A stretch of DNA of 64,000 nucleotides from Peribacillus simplex NBRC 15720 = DSM 1321 (GTDB lineage Bacteria; Bacillota; Bacilli; Bacillales; DSM-1321). Location of the stretch: contig NZ_CP017704.1 of assembly GCF_002243645.1 (NCBI RefSeq), positions 310,001 through 374,000 on the forward strand, written 5' to 3'. The notes beneath the pieces were generated by a model. It was not told the DNA's origin. It did not search any database and saw only the letters and a list, made by a program, of their open reading frames with translations. The stretch's first letter is position 1, and each line of letters starts with the position of its first letter. Below, in pieces: positions 28,022-37,085 of this stretch. The translations under genes were made by a program, and so were the position numbers.

Positions 28022-29167
28022 CTATGCTTTAAGCAGATTTCCGGCAATAACAAGACGCTGAATCTCTTGCGTCCCTTCATAGATTTGGGTGATTTTAGCA
28101 TCTCTCATATATCGTTCTACCGGGTATTCCCTTGTGTATCCATATCCGCCGAATACTTGAACAGCCTCCACCGCTACTTCCATGGCGGTGTCTCCAGCAA
28201 AAAGTTTGGACATTGCAGATTGAAGTCCGTAAGGAATTCCTTGATCCTCACGCCATGCTGCCTGATACGTCAATAAACGGGCAGCTTCGATTTTTGTGGC
28301 CATATCGGCTAATTTGAATTGAATAGCTTGAAGTGAGCTAATCGGTTTTCCAAATTGGACGCGATCCTTTGCAAATGCGACAGCATTATCAAATGCTCCT
28401 TGAGCGATTCCAACAGCTTGGGAAGCGATTCCGTTCCGACCGCCGTCGAGAGTCATCATGGCAATCTGGAACCCTTCACCCACTTGGCCCAAAAGATTGT
28501 CCTTTGGAACGCGGCAGTCCTCAAAAATGACCTCTGTCGTGGCGGAAGAGCGAATGCCTAGCTTTTTTTCCTTCTTTCCTACCGAAAAACCTGGGAAGCC
28601 CTTTTCCACAATAAACGCAGAAATGCCTTTATGCTTTAGTGCCGAGTTGGTCTGTGCGAAAACGATATAAGTGTCGGCATAGCCTCCGTTGGTGATAAAA
28701 ATCTTCGATCCGTTCAAGACCCATTCATCTCCGTCTAGAACGGCTGTTGTTCTCATTCCACTGGCATCAGATCCGGATCCAGATTCCGTCAAGCAATACG
28801 CACCCATGTTTTTTCCTTCCGCCATGGCCCGCAAATATTTTTGCTTTTGATGTTCCGTTCCAAACTTGTAAACCGGCCATCCGGCTAACGATGTATGTGC
28901 GGAAAGTGCGGTCCCAATTGAAGCGTCCACCCGAGACAATTCCTCCACCGCGATCACATAACTCAAGTAATCGGCACCTGCACCTCCGTACTCTTCTGGC
29001 CAAGGAATGCCGCATAAACCAAGTTCCGCCATCTTGTGCCAAATCTTGATATCAAAGTATTCCTCTTCATCACGTTGAGCAGCAGTAGGTTCACATTCGT
29101 TTAGAGCAAACTCTCGCACCATTTTTTGCATCATTTGATGTTCCTTAGATAATAAAAAATTCATCAT
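28022..29167 (-). CDS. acyl-CoA dehydrogenase
   Basis: A 381-residue FAD-dependent acyl-CoA dehydrogenase that introduces the alpha-beta double bond. The signature '[21 protein letters not shown]' (PS00072 region), '[20 protein letters not shown]' (PS00073 region) and catalytic Glu364 in '[11 protein letters not shown]' are all present, as in short-chain/butyryl-CoA dehydrogenases. The next genes downstream are the dehydratase/MeaB remnant and thiolase. An MMGC- or BCD-like role in fatty or branched-chain acid breakdown is likely. Start MMNFLL; either Met is possible. Confidence 0.92.
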   Translation of the reverse strand: MMNFLLSKEHQMMQKMVREFALNECEPTAAQRDEEEYFDIKIWHKMAELGLCGIPWPEEYGGAGADYLSYVIAVEELSRVDASIGTALSAHTSLAGWPVYKFGTEHQKQKYLRAMAEGKNMGAYCLTESGSGSDASGMRTTAVLDGDEWVLNGSKIFITNGGYADTYIVFAQTNSALKHKGISAFIVEKGFPGFSVGKKEKKLGIRSSATTEVIFEDCRVPKDNLLGQVGEGFQIAMMTLDGGRNGIASQAVGIAQGAFDNAVAFAKDRVQFGKPISSLQAIQFKLADMATKIEAARLLTYQAAWREDQGIPYGLQSAMSKLFAGDTAMEVAVEAVQVFGGYGYTREYPVERYMRDAKITQIYEGTQEIQRLVIAGNLLKA

Positions 29168-29302
29168 TAGTCTCCTTTTTTGATTTTGTTATTCCAAACA
29201 TGATATCTTCTGAAAAACTATTAAGCTATTTGCCATAGTAATTCTATAAAGATAATACTTTTAAAAACTCCACCCCTTTCAAGGATAGGACTTTAATGCT
29301 AC

Positions 29303-30085
29303 TTACACTTTTTGTTCGATAAGCTTTCGGGTATAGATGGTTACCCATTTCCTTGGCAGCAATCCCACAGATTTAGCCATGAGTTTATTTTTAAAGCCTG
29401 GAATGATCACAGTTTTATTCTTCATTAACCCTTCAAATCCGCACTTGGCAACAGCTTGCGGTTCTATTAAGTTCTTAATGAAAATTTTTGTTCTTGTTGA
29501 AGCCAACCCTTGCGTGAGCGGCGTTTTGGTAGAAGGGGGACATAATACAGAAGCTTGAACTCCGGTTCCTTTAAGTTCTTCCGCAATTGCTTCCGTAAAG
29601 AATAAGACGTAAGATTTGCTGGCCCCATACATCGACATCCGTGGAGTTGGCTGAAAGGCTGCTGTTGAAGCCACATTTAAAATTTTACCTTGCTTACGTT
29701 TCACCATGTCATCCGCAATAAGTCTAGTTAAATACGTGAGCGAGATCATGTTAAGCTGCAGGTATTCCATTTCTTTTTGAATATCCAATTCCGTCATCAA
29801 CCCTAATCCGCCAGCTCCAGCATTATTAATCAAAATATCGATGTCAATTCCTTCGCTTTTCAAGTATCGATGCAAGCTCTCTACCGTTGTATGACTGCTC
29901 AAATCGCCGGCAAAAGTATTCACTTGCACGCCATATTCCTTTTTTAAACTCTCGGCTTGTTGTTCCAACAACACCGAATCTCTGGCGACTATTACCAAGT
30001 TATAACAATGCTCTGCAAAAACTTTTGTGAATTCATATCCAATCCCTTTTGTAGCCCCAGTAATCAAAACCGTCTCTGCTGTCAT
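29303..30085 (-). CDS. short-chain dehydrogenase/reductase (DltE/YqjQ-like)
   Basis: A 260-residue classical SDR: cofactor motif 'LITGATKGIGYEF', 'NNAGAGGLG', catalytic Ser in 'NVASTAAFQP' and Y-G-A-S-K. The Arg after beta-2 ('IVARDSVLLEQ') favours NADP(H). The C-terminal third resembles DltE-type oxidoreductases with 'VTIYTRKLIEQKV'. First of the genes whose promoter (30155-30226) carries the conserved LysR-type element, so it belongs to the catabolic regulon in 30-44.6 kb. Substrate unknown. Confidence 0.87.
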   Translation of the reverse strand: MTAETVLITGATKGIGYEFTKVFAEHCYNLVIVARDSVLLEQQAESLKKEYGVQVNTFAGDLSSHTTVESLHRYLKSEGIDIDILINNAGAGGLGLMTELDIQKEMEYLQLNMISLTYLTRLIADDMVKRKQGKILNVASTAAFQPTPRMSMYGASKSYVLFFTEAIAEELKGTGVQASVLCPPSTKTPLTQGLASTRTKIFIKNLIEPQAVAKCGFEGLMKNKTVIIPGFKNKLMAKSVGLLPRKWVTIYTRKLIEQKV

Positions 30086-30160
30086 TTATCATTATTCCTC
30101 CTAACACCATTATCTATTAAATTAGAATATTAAAAATATTAAAAATATTATCATGTTAAT

Positions 30161-30226
30161 GATTATACTTATAAGTTTTAATTAAATAAAATTAAAAATA
30201 TTAATATATAAATCATTATTACTAAC
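30161..30226 (-). promoter_or_regulatory. regulon element copy 1 (promoter of SDR 29303-30085)
   Basis: -10 TATAAT on the minus strand (30162-30167). The AT-rich block with TTAATTAAATAAAATTAAAA is at 30179-30198, and the distal near-dyad ATTATTACTAAC at about 30215-30226 is centred near -64 of the predicted start. Same layout as the other copies. Confidence 0.75.
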
Positions 30227-30244
30227 AATGAAAGAAAAAGCCCA

Positions 30245-30296
30245 GAAAAAAGAGAAGCCTCTTCGTCATTTGGACGCCGTGCTTCTCCTTTTTTTA
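30245..30296. terminator. terminator after cupin gene
   Basis: GAGAAGC (30252-30258) and GCTTCTC (30281-30287), with A-run and T-run on the outer sides and an inner CTTCGTC-containing loop. A similar hairpin follows the LysR gene at 32822-32866. Confidence 0.7.
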
Positions 30297-30305
30297 TAAA
30301 TCTAA

Positions 30306-30782
30306 CTAAAATTTAGTCACATCAATAGGTTCAATTCCTTCAGCCGCGCAATGTTCATAGTATCTTTTCAGGAATGTTTCCCAATTGTCTCTGGCAACAA
30401 TTTCTCCTTCTTCACCCAAATAGTCTAATGTTCCTTCTACAATATTGAAGGTGATAACATCTTCATCCCCTACAGCTATCGGCGTATGTTTGGAGCCTGC
30501 AGGCTCATAAACCATGTCACCAGGTTTGGAGATCCAAGGCTCCTCGAGGTATCTCCAAGTCCCTTGGACGGTATACACAATGACTGTTCCAGGATGGAAA
30601 TGGGCCGGAAGCTGCATTTTCGCAGGAACACATAATAACGTAACCGTCTGTCCTGTCACAGGGTTGGCTTTAAGCAATTTAAATTTCGCATCTCCAAAAT
30701 ATGGAATCCAAGGCAATTCATCTACACTAACATTACCTGCATGAAATACTTCTACTTCTTTTACGTCTTTTAAATTACTCAC
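30306..30782 (-). CDS. cupin, 2,4'-dihydroxyacetophenone dioxygenase-like
   Basis: A 158-residue single-domain cupin of the DAD family, which contains the iron enzyme that splits the C-C bond between the carbonyl and hydroxymethyl carbon of 2,4'-dihydroxyacetophenone. His61 and His63 in 'LPAHFHPGTVIVYTVQG' plus His99 in 'EPAGSKHTP' give a three-His site; 'GTWRYLEEPWISKPGDMVYEP' follows the family pattern. Its promoter carries the regulon element. The true substrate is not known: DAD-like cupins in catabolic clusters may act on other hydroxyketones or diketones. Confidence 0.8.
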   Translation of the reverse strand: MSNLKDVKEVEVFHAGNVSVDELPWIPYFGDAKFKLLKANPVTGQTVTLLCVPAKMQLPAHFHPGTVIVYTVQGTWRYLEEPWISKPGDMVYEPAGSKHTPIAVGDEDVITFNIVEGTLDYLGEEGEIVARDNWETFLKRYYEHCAAEGIEPIDVTKF

Positions 30783-30876
30783 TTAAAATCCCCTCTTTCA
30801 ATAAATATTTATTAAATCCGCTTATTGTTTTCGCTTTCATCAACAAGCAAATTAAATAGTTCGAATTTATTAATTT

Positions 30877-30942
30877 CAGTATATTCGTAATTATTAATTA
30901 AGTAAAATTGATATTTTTTAATTGCAATTAAGTATGATTAAT
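30877..30942 (-). promoter_or_regulatory. regulon element copy 2 (promoter of cupin)
   Basis: -10 TATACT on the minus strand (30878-30883). The AT-rich block TTAATTAAGTAAAATTGATA is at about 30894-30913, and the distal TTAAGTATGATTAA dyad at 30928-30941 is centred near -64. Confidence 0.7.
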
Positions 30943-30970
30943 TTATGCAACCACGTTATTTGGATGAAAT

Positions 30971-31759
30971 TTACTTAGCCCCAAGTCCACCATCAATAGT
31001 CAAAATATGTCCAGTACAATAATCAGATGCTGCTGAAGCTAAGTAAAGGAGTGCACCTACCAAATCATTGTCACTGCCTAATCTTCTAACTGGAACTTGT
31101 GAGGCAATGAAAGGGCCTGCTTTGTGTACAAGTGTTCCCGGTATTTCTGGGTTATTCATTCCTGTAGTGAAAACTCCAGGAGCAATTGAATTTACATACA
31201 CTCCATGTCGGCCCCACTTAACTGCTAAATCCTTCGTTAAAGTCATCACTGCACCCTTACTAGTTGTATATCCGACAGAATCTACTGCTTCCGGGTCAAC
31301 ACCTTTAAAGCCGATACTAGAAGAAATATTAATGATTTTACCGTATTCGTTATTAATCATATGTTTTCCAACTGCCTGACACATCAAGAATGTTCCTGTC
31401 ACATTTGTATCCAACATAGCTTGCCATTGTTCTAAAGGCATATCCGTAGCAGGAGACTCAAAAACTGTTCCGCTGCTGTTGACTAAAATTTCGATTTCCC
31501 CAAAATGAGAAACCGCTTTCTCCACACCTTGAACGACAGATTCCCGATCTGTGACATCCAATGATAGAGCAAGTGCCTGTCTTCCTAACGCCTCGATTTC
31601 TTTTACAACTGCTTCGCAAACCTCTAAACGCCGTGAACATACTACAACGTTTGCTCCGGCTTCTGCCAACGCCAGTGCCATTACACGCCCTAACCCGCTG
31701 CCGCCTCCGGTAACGATTGCTGTCTTACCATTTAAATCAAACAATTGGTTTAATGACAT
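30971..31759 (-). CDS. short-chain dehydrogenase/reductase (FabG/gluconate-5-dehydrogenase-like)
   Basis: A 262-residue SDR: 'IVTGGGSGLGRVMALA', 'NSSGTVFESP', catalytic Ser in 'NISSSIGFKG', Y-T-T-S-K, and C-terminal 'TGHILTIDGGLGAK'. The 'VVCSRRLEVCE' after beta-2 suggests NADP(H). Divergent from the LysR gene, with a shared 146-bp intergenic region that contains regulon element copy 3. Likely oxidises or reduces a hydroxy/keto intermediate of the regulon's pathway. Confidence 0.87.
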   Translation of the reverse strand: MSLNQLFDLNGKTAIVTGGGSGLGRVMALALAEAGANVVVCSRRLEVCEAVVKEIEALGRQALALSLDVTDRESVVQGVEKAVSHFGEIEILVNSSGTVFESPATDMPLEQWQAMLDTNVTGTFLMCQAVGKHMINNEYGKIINISSSIGFKGVDPEAVDSVGYTTSKGAVMTLTKDLAVKWGRHGVYVNSIAPGVFTTGMNNPEIPGTLVHKAGPFIASQVPVRRLGSDNDLVGALLYLASAASDYCTGHILTIDGGLGAK

Positions 31760-31817
31760 TCTAGTTCTCCTCCTGTTTTTTCGGAATATTCAAAGATTTT
31801 TAAATATTATTGATATT

Positions 31818-31884
31818 GATTATACTAATAAATTATAATTAAATAAAATTAAAGATTTTAATGTGGTAAGTAAGTATTACTAAT
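31818..31884 (-). promoter_or_regulatory. regulon element copy 3 (SDR/lysR intergenic)
   Basis: -10 TATAAT on the minus strand (31819-31824). TATAATTAAATAAAATTAAA is at 31834-31853, followed by GATTTTAAT. The near-dyad TAAGTATTACTAA (31871-31883) is centred about 65 bp upstream of the predicted start; its reverse complement TTAGTAATACTTA has the T-N11-A form of LysR sites. It lies 22 bp before the lysR ATG, so it would also serve autoregulation. Confidence 0.8.
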
Positions 31885-31905
31885 ATTTAAAAAAGGAGAA
31901 CAGTC

Positions 31906-32811
31906 ATGAATATTGAACAATTACTATATATCGTGGAAGTCGCAAAATACAGTTCTTTGTCTATCGCAGCACAGAATCTACATGTGACTCAATCCAACAT
32001 CAGCCAGTCCATAACCAACTTGGAAAAGGAGTTGGGGATTAAAGTTCTTAAGCGGTCACGGGGACACGGCGCTGTCCCAACCGATGAAGGAAGAATCATT
32101 CTGAAACTCGCCTATGAAGTACAAAAAAAACTTGAGGAAATAAAAGAGACTGCTAACTTATTGAATTCCACGGAAGTGGGGGAACTGAAAATATCGTCAT
32201 TACCCGGATTGATGACGTTCCTGGTAAAAGCGATAGCATCGTTTAGACATGATTATCCGCACGTAAATTTGGAGGTTGCCGATAAAAGTGGATCTGCTGT
32301 AATTGAAGATGTTCGACAGCATAAGACTGACATTGGACTGATTACGTATTCAAGTGATTTGAACATAAACATGGAAGGAATAGCTTTTGAAGCATTAATC
32401 GAAGGGAAGCAGAAAGTATATGTTTCTAAGCATTCTCCCTTAGCCATCCTTGGTACTATAACTCCGCATGATATACTTGATCAAACTCTCGTGACATACA
32501 AGGGTGAATTTATGCAGTATTTTGTACAAGAATTCTTTCATAAATATAAGCCCTTGAAAATCTTATTTACTTCAAATAATATGGATGGAGTTCTCCAAGC
32601 CGTCAATGAAAATTTGGCAATTACATTTGCTCCTGATTTCGTAATGAAAAACTATCCCCTTATCATTAATGGCGATATTGTTCCAATTGATTTGGGGTAT
32701 CATCCGACTGTAAATATTTCTTTAGGATTAGTTCGATCAGAGAATAAACATTTGTCCACTTTTGCCAACAAATATATTCATTATTTAAAATCAGAAATTA
32801 TTAAGAATTAA
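31906..32811 (+). CDS. LysR-family transcriptional regulator, likely master of the 30-44.6 kb regulon
   Basis: A 301-residue LTTR with HTH at residues 1-60 ('LYIVEVAKYSSLSIAAQNLHVTQSNISQSITNLEKELG') and effector domain from about 90. Excellent SD (AAAAAGGAG). It is the only regulator gene in the cluster and sits beside one of seven copies of a conserved promoter element with LysR-type geometry, including its own intergenic region. I infer that it activates the SDR, cupin, TauD, SDR and acyl-CoA-ligase promoters in response to a pathway intermediate. The effector is unknown. Confidence 0.88.
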   Translation: MNIEQLLYIVEVAKYSSLSIAAQNLHVTQSNISQSITNLEKELGIKVLKRSRGHGAVPTDEGRIILKLAYEVQKKLEEIKETANLLNSTEVGELKISSLPGLMTFLVKAIASFRHDYPHVNLEVADKSGSAVIEDVRQHKTDIGLITYSSDLNINMEGIAFEALIEGKQKVYVSKHSPLAILGTITPHDILDQTLVTYKGEFMQYFVQEFFHKYKPLKILFTSNNMDGVLQAVNENLAITFAPDFVMKNYPLIINGDIVPIDLGYHPTVNISLGLVRSENKHLSTFANKYIHYLKSEIIKN

Positions 32812-32821
32812 AACAGAAAAA

Positions 32822-32866
32822 AAGAGAAGGCTCTTCGTCTCAATGTGGGCGAAAAAGCTTCTCTTA
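32822..32866 (+). terminator. terminator after lysR
   Basis: AAGAGAAGGCT paired with AGCTTCTCTT, with an inner CTTCG/CGAA pairing, then TATTA. It is similar in sequence to the hairpin at 30252-30287. Confidence 0.65.
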
Positions 32867-32949
32867 TTACAAATCTTCTCTACCTTCACGATCATAACAT
32901 TTTGAATCTCTTGAACCGCACGCTTAATGATTTTTGTCCTGGTACCCAT
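32867..32949 (-). pseudogene. 5' remnant of 3-oxoacid CoA-transferase subunit B (scoB)
   Basis: From the ATG at 32949 (SD GGAGGG) the minus strand reads 'MGTRTKIIKRAVQEIQN', the conserved start of ScoB ('M...REKIIKRAAQEIQDGMYVNLG'). Similarity then stops and the frame ends within about 14 codons. It lies directly downstream of the scoA remnant, in normal scoA-scoB order. Confidence 0.65.
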
Positions 32950-33036
32950 ACTGTTAACCCTCCTAAAATTTGCATTGTAAATTTTGCGGTAAGTTACCCT
33001 TTAAAGGTGAGTTAAGTAGGTATGTCGGTACGGTGT

Positions 33037-33565
33037 TCAATTTTTTTTCACATAATTTTTTCCTTCCAATATCCTTTGGATATAGATCCCTGGTGTATGA
33101 ATCTCATCCGGATCAAGAGCAACCACTTCAACCATTTGCTCCACTTCGGCAATCGTAATCCTGCCTGCCGTTGCTGCGAGTGGATTAAAATTCCGCGCTG
33201 TCTTCCGGTAAACAAGATTTCCTAACGGTTCACCTTGCCATGCCTTACGAAGGCAAAGTCCCCAACAATTCCTTCTTCAAGAATATGCGTTCTGCCATTA
33301 AATAATCGGTGCTCTTTGCCCTCTTCAATCCATGTACCCACGCCAGTCGGCGTATGGAATCCCTGGATGCCAGCTCCTGTCCGAATTCTTTCCGCCAGCG
33401 TACCCTGGGGAACAAGCTCTACTTCCAATTCTCCACTTAAAAATTGCTTTTCAAAGATCTTGTTCTCACCTACCATAGCTTGCAACCATTTTCTTAATCT
33501 TTTTATTTGTAAGCAGTAAACCCATTCCCAATCTTCCACCCCACAATTGTTACTGCCCGCCTTTC
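33037..33565 (-). pseudogene. 3-oxoacid CoA-transferase subunit A (scoA) remnant, N-terminus lost
   Basis: Minus-strand translation gives 'SNNCGVEDW', then 'MVGENKIFEKQFLSGELEVE', 'LVPQGTLAERIRTGAGIQGF', 'TPTGVGT' and 'LEEGIVGDFAF'. In a second frame, 'LGNLVYRKTARNFNPLAATA' and 'AEVEQMVEVVALDPDEIHTP' follow, ending 'GIYIQRILEGKNYVKKN' and stop. These are the middle and C-terminal parts of ScoA with at least two frameshifts. The first roughly 90 residues are missing; sequence there switches to IS3 remnant at about 33557. The enzyme would have moved CoA from succinyl-CoA to a 3-ketoacid. Inactive. Confidence 0.85.
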
Positions 33566-34060
33566 GAGCTCTTCCAGCTTTTTTAGAAACTCATTTTCTG
33601 CTTCAAGGAATTTGATTCTCGCTTCGGCCTTCCTAAGTTGATCCTCTTACTGTGGCTTGGAAGAAGGGCATCCTGTACTTCCTTTTCCACGGCATTCCGT
33701 ATTAAGGAGGCCTTCCTCACCAAACCTTTCAAAGGTATCACGCCAGCGCTGTAGACAACGCTTAGGCTGTTCCTTACCAATTATTTCGAGATTAAATCCA
33801 TGTTCTATGAAAATTCAAGAGGGGGATTTCCCCTTTTTATATTTCTTATCAGCTTTTGTTTTAAATTCAGGATTATAGGAGATAGAACGCTCTGAAGGAC
33901 TTATGATAGTTGGATTCTTTTCAAGTTCTTTAATCTGAAATTCAGCATATATATTCTTACTCATAGAAACCCTCCGTCCATACTCATTACACCTATTGAA
34001 ACAAAAAAAACCGGATAAGGGACACTTTTTATGTGTGTCCGTTATCCGGGGGATAGTTCA
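33557..34060 (-). mobile_element. IS3-family remnant A (5' part only)
   Basis: Nearly identical in long stretches to 45327-45820. It holds the orfA start region (ATG at 33964, then 'EFQIKELEKNPTIIS', 'FNLEIIG' and '[11 protein letters not shown]' in broken frames) and the leucine-zipper part of orfA. The end reads TGAACTATCCCCCGG inward on the minus strand (34060 to 34046). The rest of the element, including the DDE domain, is missing where it meets the scoA remnant. Many frameshifts and stops; inactive. Confidence 0.75.
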
Positions 34061-34112
34061 AATAAAGAAGGCCCTCTACAGTTCAAATCATGTTACGAAA
34101 CTACTAAATTAC

Positions 34113-34268
34113 TTAATCCTCCACTTCAATATTATCATCAGCGTAAGTCTCGGATATCTTATCCTGACAACTCCAGCACTTACTGCGATTTCGCTCCATA
34201 ATAGCTAAATCTTCATGACACAATACACAACAGCCCATCTCGGAAACAGCCTTTTCATTTTTACACAT
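34113..34268 (-). CDS. small CxxC zinc-ribbon-like protein
   Basis: A 51-residue product starting at the ATG at 34268 with a strong SD (AAGGAGGG). It contains two cysteine pairs, 'GCCVLCHED' and 'KCWSCQDK', spaced 16-17 residues apart, the layout of a treble-clef or zinc-ribbon. The tail is acidic ('YADDNIEVED'). It begins 37 bp after the MFS stop on the same strand, so it is likely co-transcribed with TauD1 and MFS1. No family recognised; it might bind zinc or modulate a partner enzyme. Confidence 0.6.
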   Translation of the reverse strand: MCKNEKAVSEMGCCVLCHEDLAIMERNRSKCWSCQDKISETYADDNIEVED

Positions 34269-34305
34269 AGTTTATTTCCCTCCTTGATTCACCTATTAAT
34301 GATTT

Positions 34306-35595
34306 TTATACAATAACTTGTTCCTCAGTTTTTTTCGTTGTTTGACTTTGGTTCGCGGGACGGACAATGGTCCAAAACAATAATCCGATTACGAACATAA
34401 CCAAAGAAGTTACTTGGAAGCCATAACCATATCCAATTGCCTCTGTTCCTGCATACTGGATAAGATACCCGAATATGAGTGGAGCAATAATGCTTGCTGA
34501 ACTTGATAGAGCCACATAGGTCCCTTGAGCCTTTCCAATGTTTTTGGGAGAAAAGAATTCCATTAATATGGCGGGTGCGAGTGAAAGAATAACAATCGCA
34601 AAACCCGGAGCAAGGATAAAGAATAGAATGGAAATAGCACTAGAATTAAAGGCATTTGCAAGAAATAAACAAATAGCGGATAGCACCATCGTAATCCCTG
34701 CAACATTTATTCGTGCTTTACGAATATCTCCTGTTTTGCGATAAAGCCGATCCGATAACAAGGCAAATATAATTTGGCAAATGGCAGCAAAAAGAAAAGG
34801 TAAAGACACTGCAAGTTTCAACATTTTCCCATCAAAATGTTGAATTTCGGTGAAATATGCAGGAAACCATACCGCTTGAACGGACAATAACCAATAGGCA
34901 CATCCTGCACACAAAACGATAAAAATAAAATTTTTAGATAAAAGATACGGAAGAAACTGACGCCAAGAAACATTAGAAGAAATTATTGAGTGCTTATCTT
35001 CTTGATCAAAAGTATACGAACCGATTTCTTTTGGGCTTTCTTTTCCAAGAATCAACCATAAAACTAGCACCATTAGTCCAACAATCCCCATTGCTATAAA
35101 AGCAGATCTCCATCCATATCCATTGATCAAGGAGATTAATAATGGCGAAGCAACCGCTGGCCCGATTGTTGCTCCAAAGAGAACAGCGCCAAAGCCTATA
35201 CCATGTCTATGTTTAGGGAACCATTTTCCTATTATTGAAGTTGATATAGCAACTGCAGGACCTTCTCCTGCTCCCAAGACCATTCTTGTAATTACTAGCA
35301 GAGACAGACTGGAAACAAAAGGTGTGGTGAATTGAACAACCAACCAGACAAACGATATCCAAGTAAACATTTTTTTCGTATTTCTTGTATCGGCCATTCC
35401 CCCTAGAATGAAAGAGGAAAAGGTAAAGAACCAAAAAAACGAACTGCCGACAATTCCCCATTGTGAAGGACTTAAATGTAACTCTTTCATTAAAGGAACA
35501 GAAACCAAACCAATGATAATTTTATCAACCTGGTTGATCATACCTGAAGCTACAAGAATTAATAATATGATCCAAGAATATTTAGGTGTTTTCAA
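34306..35595 (-). CDS. MFS transporter (ACS-like), copy 1
   Basis: About 430 residues, 12 segments, with 'QVDKIIIGLVSVPLMKELHLS', 'GAGEGPAVA' and 'WFPKHRHGIGFGAV'. It is a close paralogue of the MFS protein at 40413-41714. I prefer the TTG at 35595 as start: AAGGGGAG is 9 bases upstream and the first residues (KTPKYSWIILL) then align with the ATG start of the paralogue. It follows TauD1 by about 115 bp. Probably imports the substrate of the regulon. The family favours organic anions. Confidence 0.87.
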   Translation of the reverse strand: MKTPKYSWIILLILVASGMINQVDKIIIGLVSVPLMKELHLSPSQWGIVGSSFFWFFTFSSFILGGMADTRNTKKMFTWISFVWLVVQFTTPFVSSLSLLVITRMVLGAGEGPAVAISTSIIGKWFPKHRHGIGFGAVLFGATIGPAVASPLLISLINGYGWRSAFIAMGIVGLMVLVLWLILGKESPKEIGSYTFDQEDKHSIISSNVSWRQFLPYLLSKNFIFIVLCAGCAYWLLSVQAVWFPAYFTEIQHFDGKMLKLAVSLPFLFAAICQIIFALLSDRLYRKTGDIRKARINVAGITMVLSAICLFLANAFNSSAISILFFILAPGFAIVILSLAPAILMEFFSPKNIGKAQGTYVALSSSASIIAPLIFGYLIQYAGTEAIGYGYGFQVTSLVMFVIGLLFWTIVRPANQSQTTKKTEEQVIV

Positions 35596-35709
35596 ATTAA
35601 TAATCTCCCCTTCTATTCCGTTAACATGAATCAATTAGTGTTTTAAAAGTTTTTAAAGGTAAACCTTCCGTGTTTAACCTCGTCTAAACTCTTATATTTA
35701 TTAATCCCA

Positions 35710-36765
35710 TTACCTCATTTTATCTGTAATACCTCCAGCTGTTTTTTCACGTACCGGAATACCGCCGCGACCCGCTTTACCTGTTTTCTCATCAATGAAC
35801 ATCGCGAAGTCTGGCGCAATTTCTCGCCCATTTGGCATCGTGAGCCACAATCTTAATAAATGACGTTTTCGTTCAGGTTCTTCATAGTCTTCGTATACAG
35901 TACGTGAATGAAGAACAGTATAATTATTAACAAATTGCATATCACCCGGTTCCATCATCATATCAATATGCATGTTTTCATCATATAGGAGGGAATCTAT
36001 TAAGTCATATGCTTCAGTTTCAACTTTTGACAAATATCTCCCTGTTTTTGTTTGTGCCGATTCGACATATCCGCGGTTATATCTGCAGCTTAATTTTCCT
36101 TTGTAATAACTAAAGACTGGTGATGAATAAACAGGAGATTCACCTGGTGTTTCCTCACCACGACGATCCAAGAAATATGGAAGATAGAGAACTCCAAGAT
36201 ACTCTGGGTACCTATCCAGAATTTCATTGTAAACCGCGATGGAACTTACGATACTACTGTAACCGCCAGCTTTAGCTTTTCGAAGACTTAATAATCCGAC
36301 TACGTCAGATCCATCTGGGTGAAAGGGAAGATGAGCATTCGTTTGGTAACCACGTACATTTGAATCATTAATGTCGAGACCTTGGTCAACAACATGCCCT
36401 AATAAATCACCTTTTGCGTTTTGCGTTACCGGGATGCCTAGGTGGACTCCGAGACCCCAGTAAATGATGCTTGCTTCTTCATCTGTATACTTTTCAATTG
36501 GTAAGCCACGAATTAATAGAAAACCTCTCCCATTTTCCAACTCGTTTATAAAGTATGCTATTTTGTCAGAAAGATCCGGAATTGGAAAGTCCTCCTTGTT
36601 AAAATCAGGTGCCTTTAACCCTTTTTGTTTTACATAAAATAAAGCGCTTTCAAGATTTGCAATCGCTTTCTCTGACAAATAATAAATCCATGAATCATCT
36701 TTTTCTAAATCAATACCTTTCCAAGCCACTGGTCCTTGAATTTTTTTCTTTAAAATAGACGGCAC
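35710..36765 (-). CDS. TauD/TfdA-family Fe(II)/2-oxoglutarate dioxygenase, copy 1
   Basis: A 351-residue member of the TauD/TfdA/clavaminate-synthase-like superfamily. The facial triad is visible: His149 and Asp151 in 'LPFHPDGSDVVGLLSL', distal His286 in 'NNYTVLHSRTVYED', and the 2-oxoglutarate-binding Arg in 'KRHLLRLWLTMPNG' (Arg301 or Arg305). GTG start with AGGAGG 7 bases upstream. Its promoter has regulon element copy 4 and a cre-like box. Paralogues lie at 39270 and 41809. It probably hydroxylates a carboxylate substrate or removes a side group; exact substrate unknown. Confidence 0.87.
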   Translation of the reverse strand: MPSILKKKIQGPVAWKGIDLEKDDSWIYYLSEKAIANLESALFYVKQKGLKAPDFNKEDFPIPDLSDKIAYFINELENGRGFLLIRGLPIEKYTDEEASIIYWGLGVHLGIPVTQNAKGDLLGHVVDQGLDINDSNVRGYQTNAHLPFHPDGSDVVGLLSLRKAKAGGYSSIVSSIAVYNEILDRYPEYLGVLYLPYFLDRRGEETPGESPVYSSPVFSYYKGKLSCRYNRGYVESAQTKTGRYLSKVETEAYDLIDSLLYDENMHIDMMMEPGDMQFVNNYTVLHSRTVYEDYEEPERKRHLLRLWLTMPNGREIAPDFAMFIDEKTGKAGRGGIPVREKTAGGITDKMR

Positions 36766-36921
36766 CGAGAATCCTCCTTCGTATTCTATTGCAATTTTAA
36801 CTATAGTACCTAATGAGTTTGGGCTGTTTTCCTACTTAAAAGCGACTGCCACTATCTTTCAAGCCCTTATACAACAATTATTGCTTAATAAATGTTGTTC
36901 CTTGTTCCCCCCTCACTTCCA

Positions 36922-36935
36922 TGGAAGCGCTTCAA
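36922..36935 (-). promoter_or_regulatory. candidate cre (CcpA) box before TauD1
   Basis: TGGAAGCGCTTCAA fits TGNAANCGNWWNCA with one mismatch. It lies about 30-40 bp downstream of the predicted transcription start, a roadblock position. Confidence 0.5.
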
Positions 36936-36969
36936 ATAACTTCTGACTGTTATAATTGTTATTCCATTA

Positions 36970-37034
36970 ATTATATTCATAATTTTCAGTTAAATAAAAT
37001 TAAAATTTTTAATCTGCAAATAACCTTTACTAAT
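36970..37034 (-). promoter_or_regulatory. regulon element copy 4 (promoter of TauD1)
   Basis: -10 TATAAT on the minus strand (36970-36975). Block GTTAAATAAAATTAAAATTT is at about 36989-37008, followed by TTTAAT. Distal TAACCTTTACTAA (37021-37033) is centred near -64. Confidence 0.75.
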
Positions 37035-37085
37035 AAATGGAAAATATAACACCCTTGTACATGGCAATCTTACAACACATATCTT

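Noticed and set aside
32867-32949. Small independent ORF starting at 32949
   Set aside because: It has a good SD but its product is the start of ScoB and stops at once; better explained as a gene remnant.
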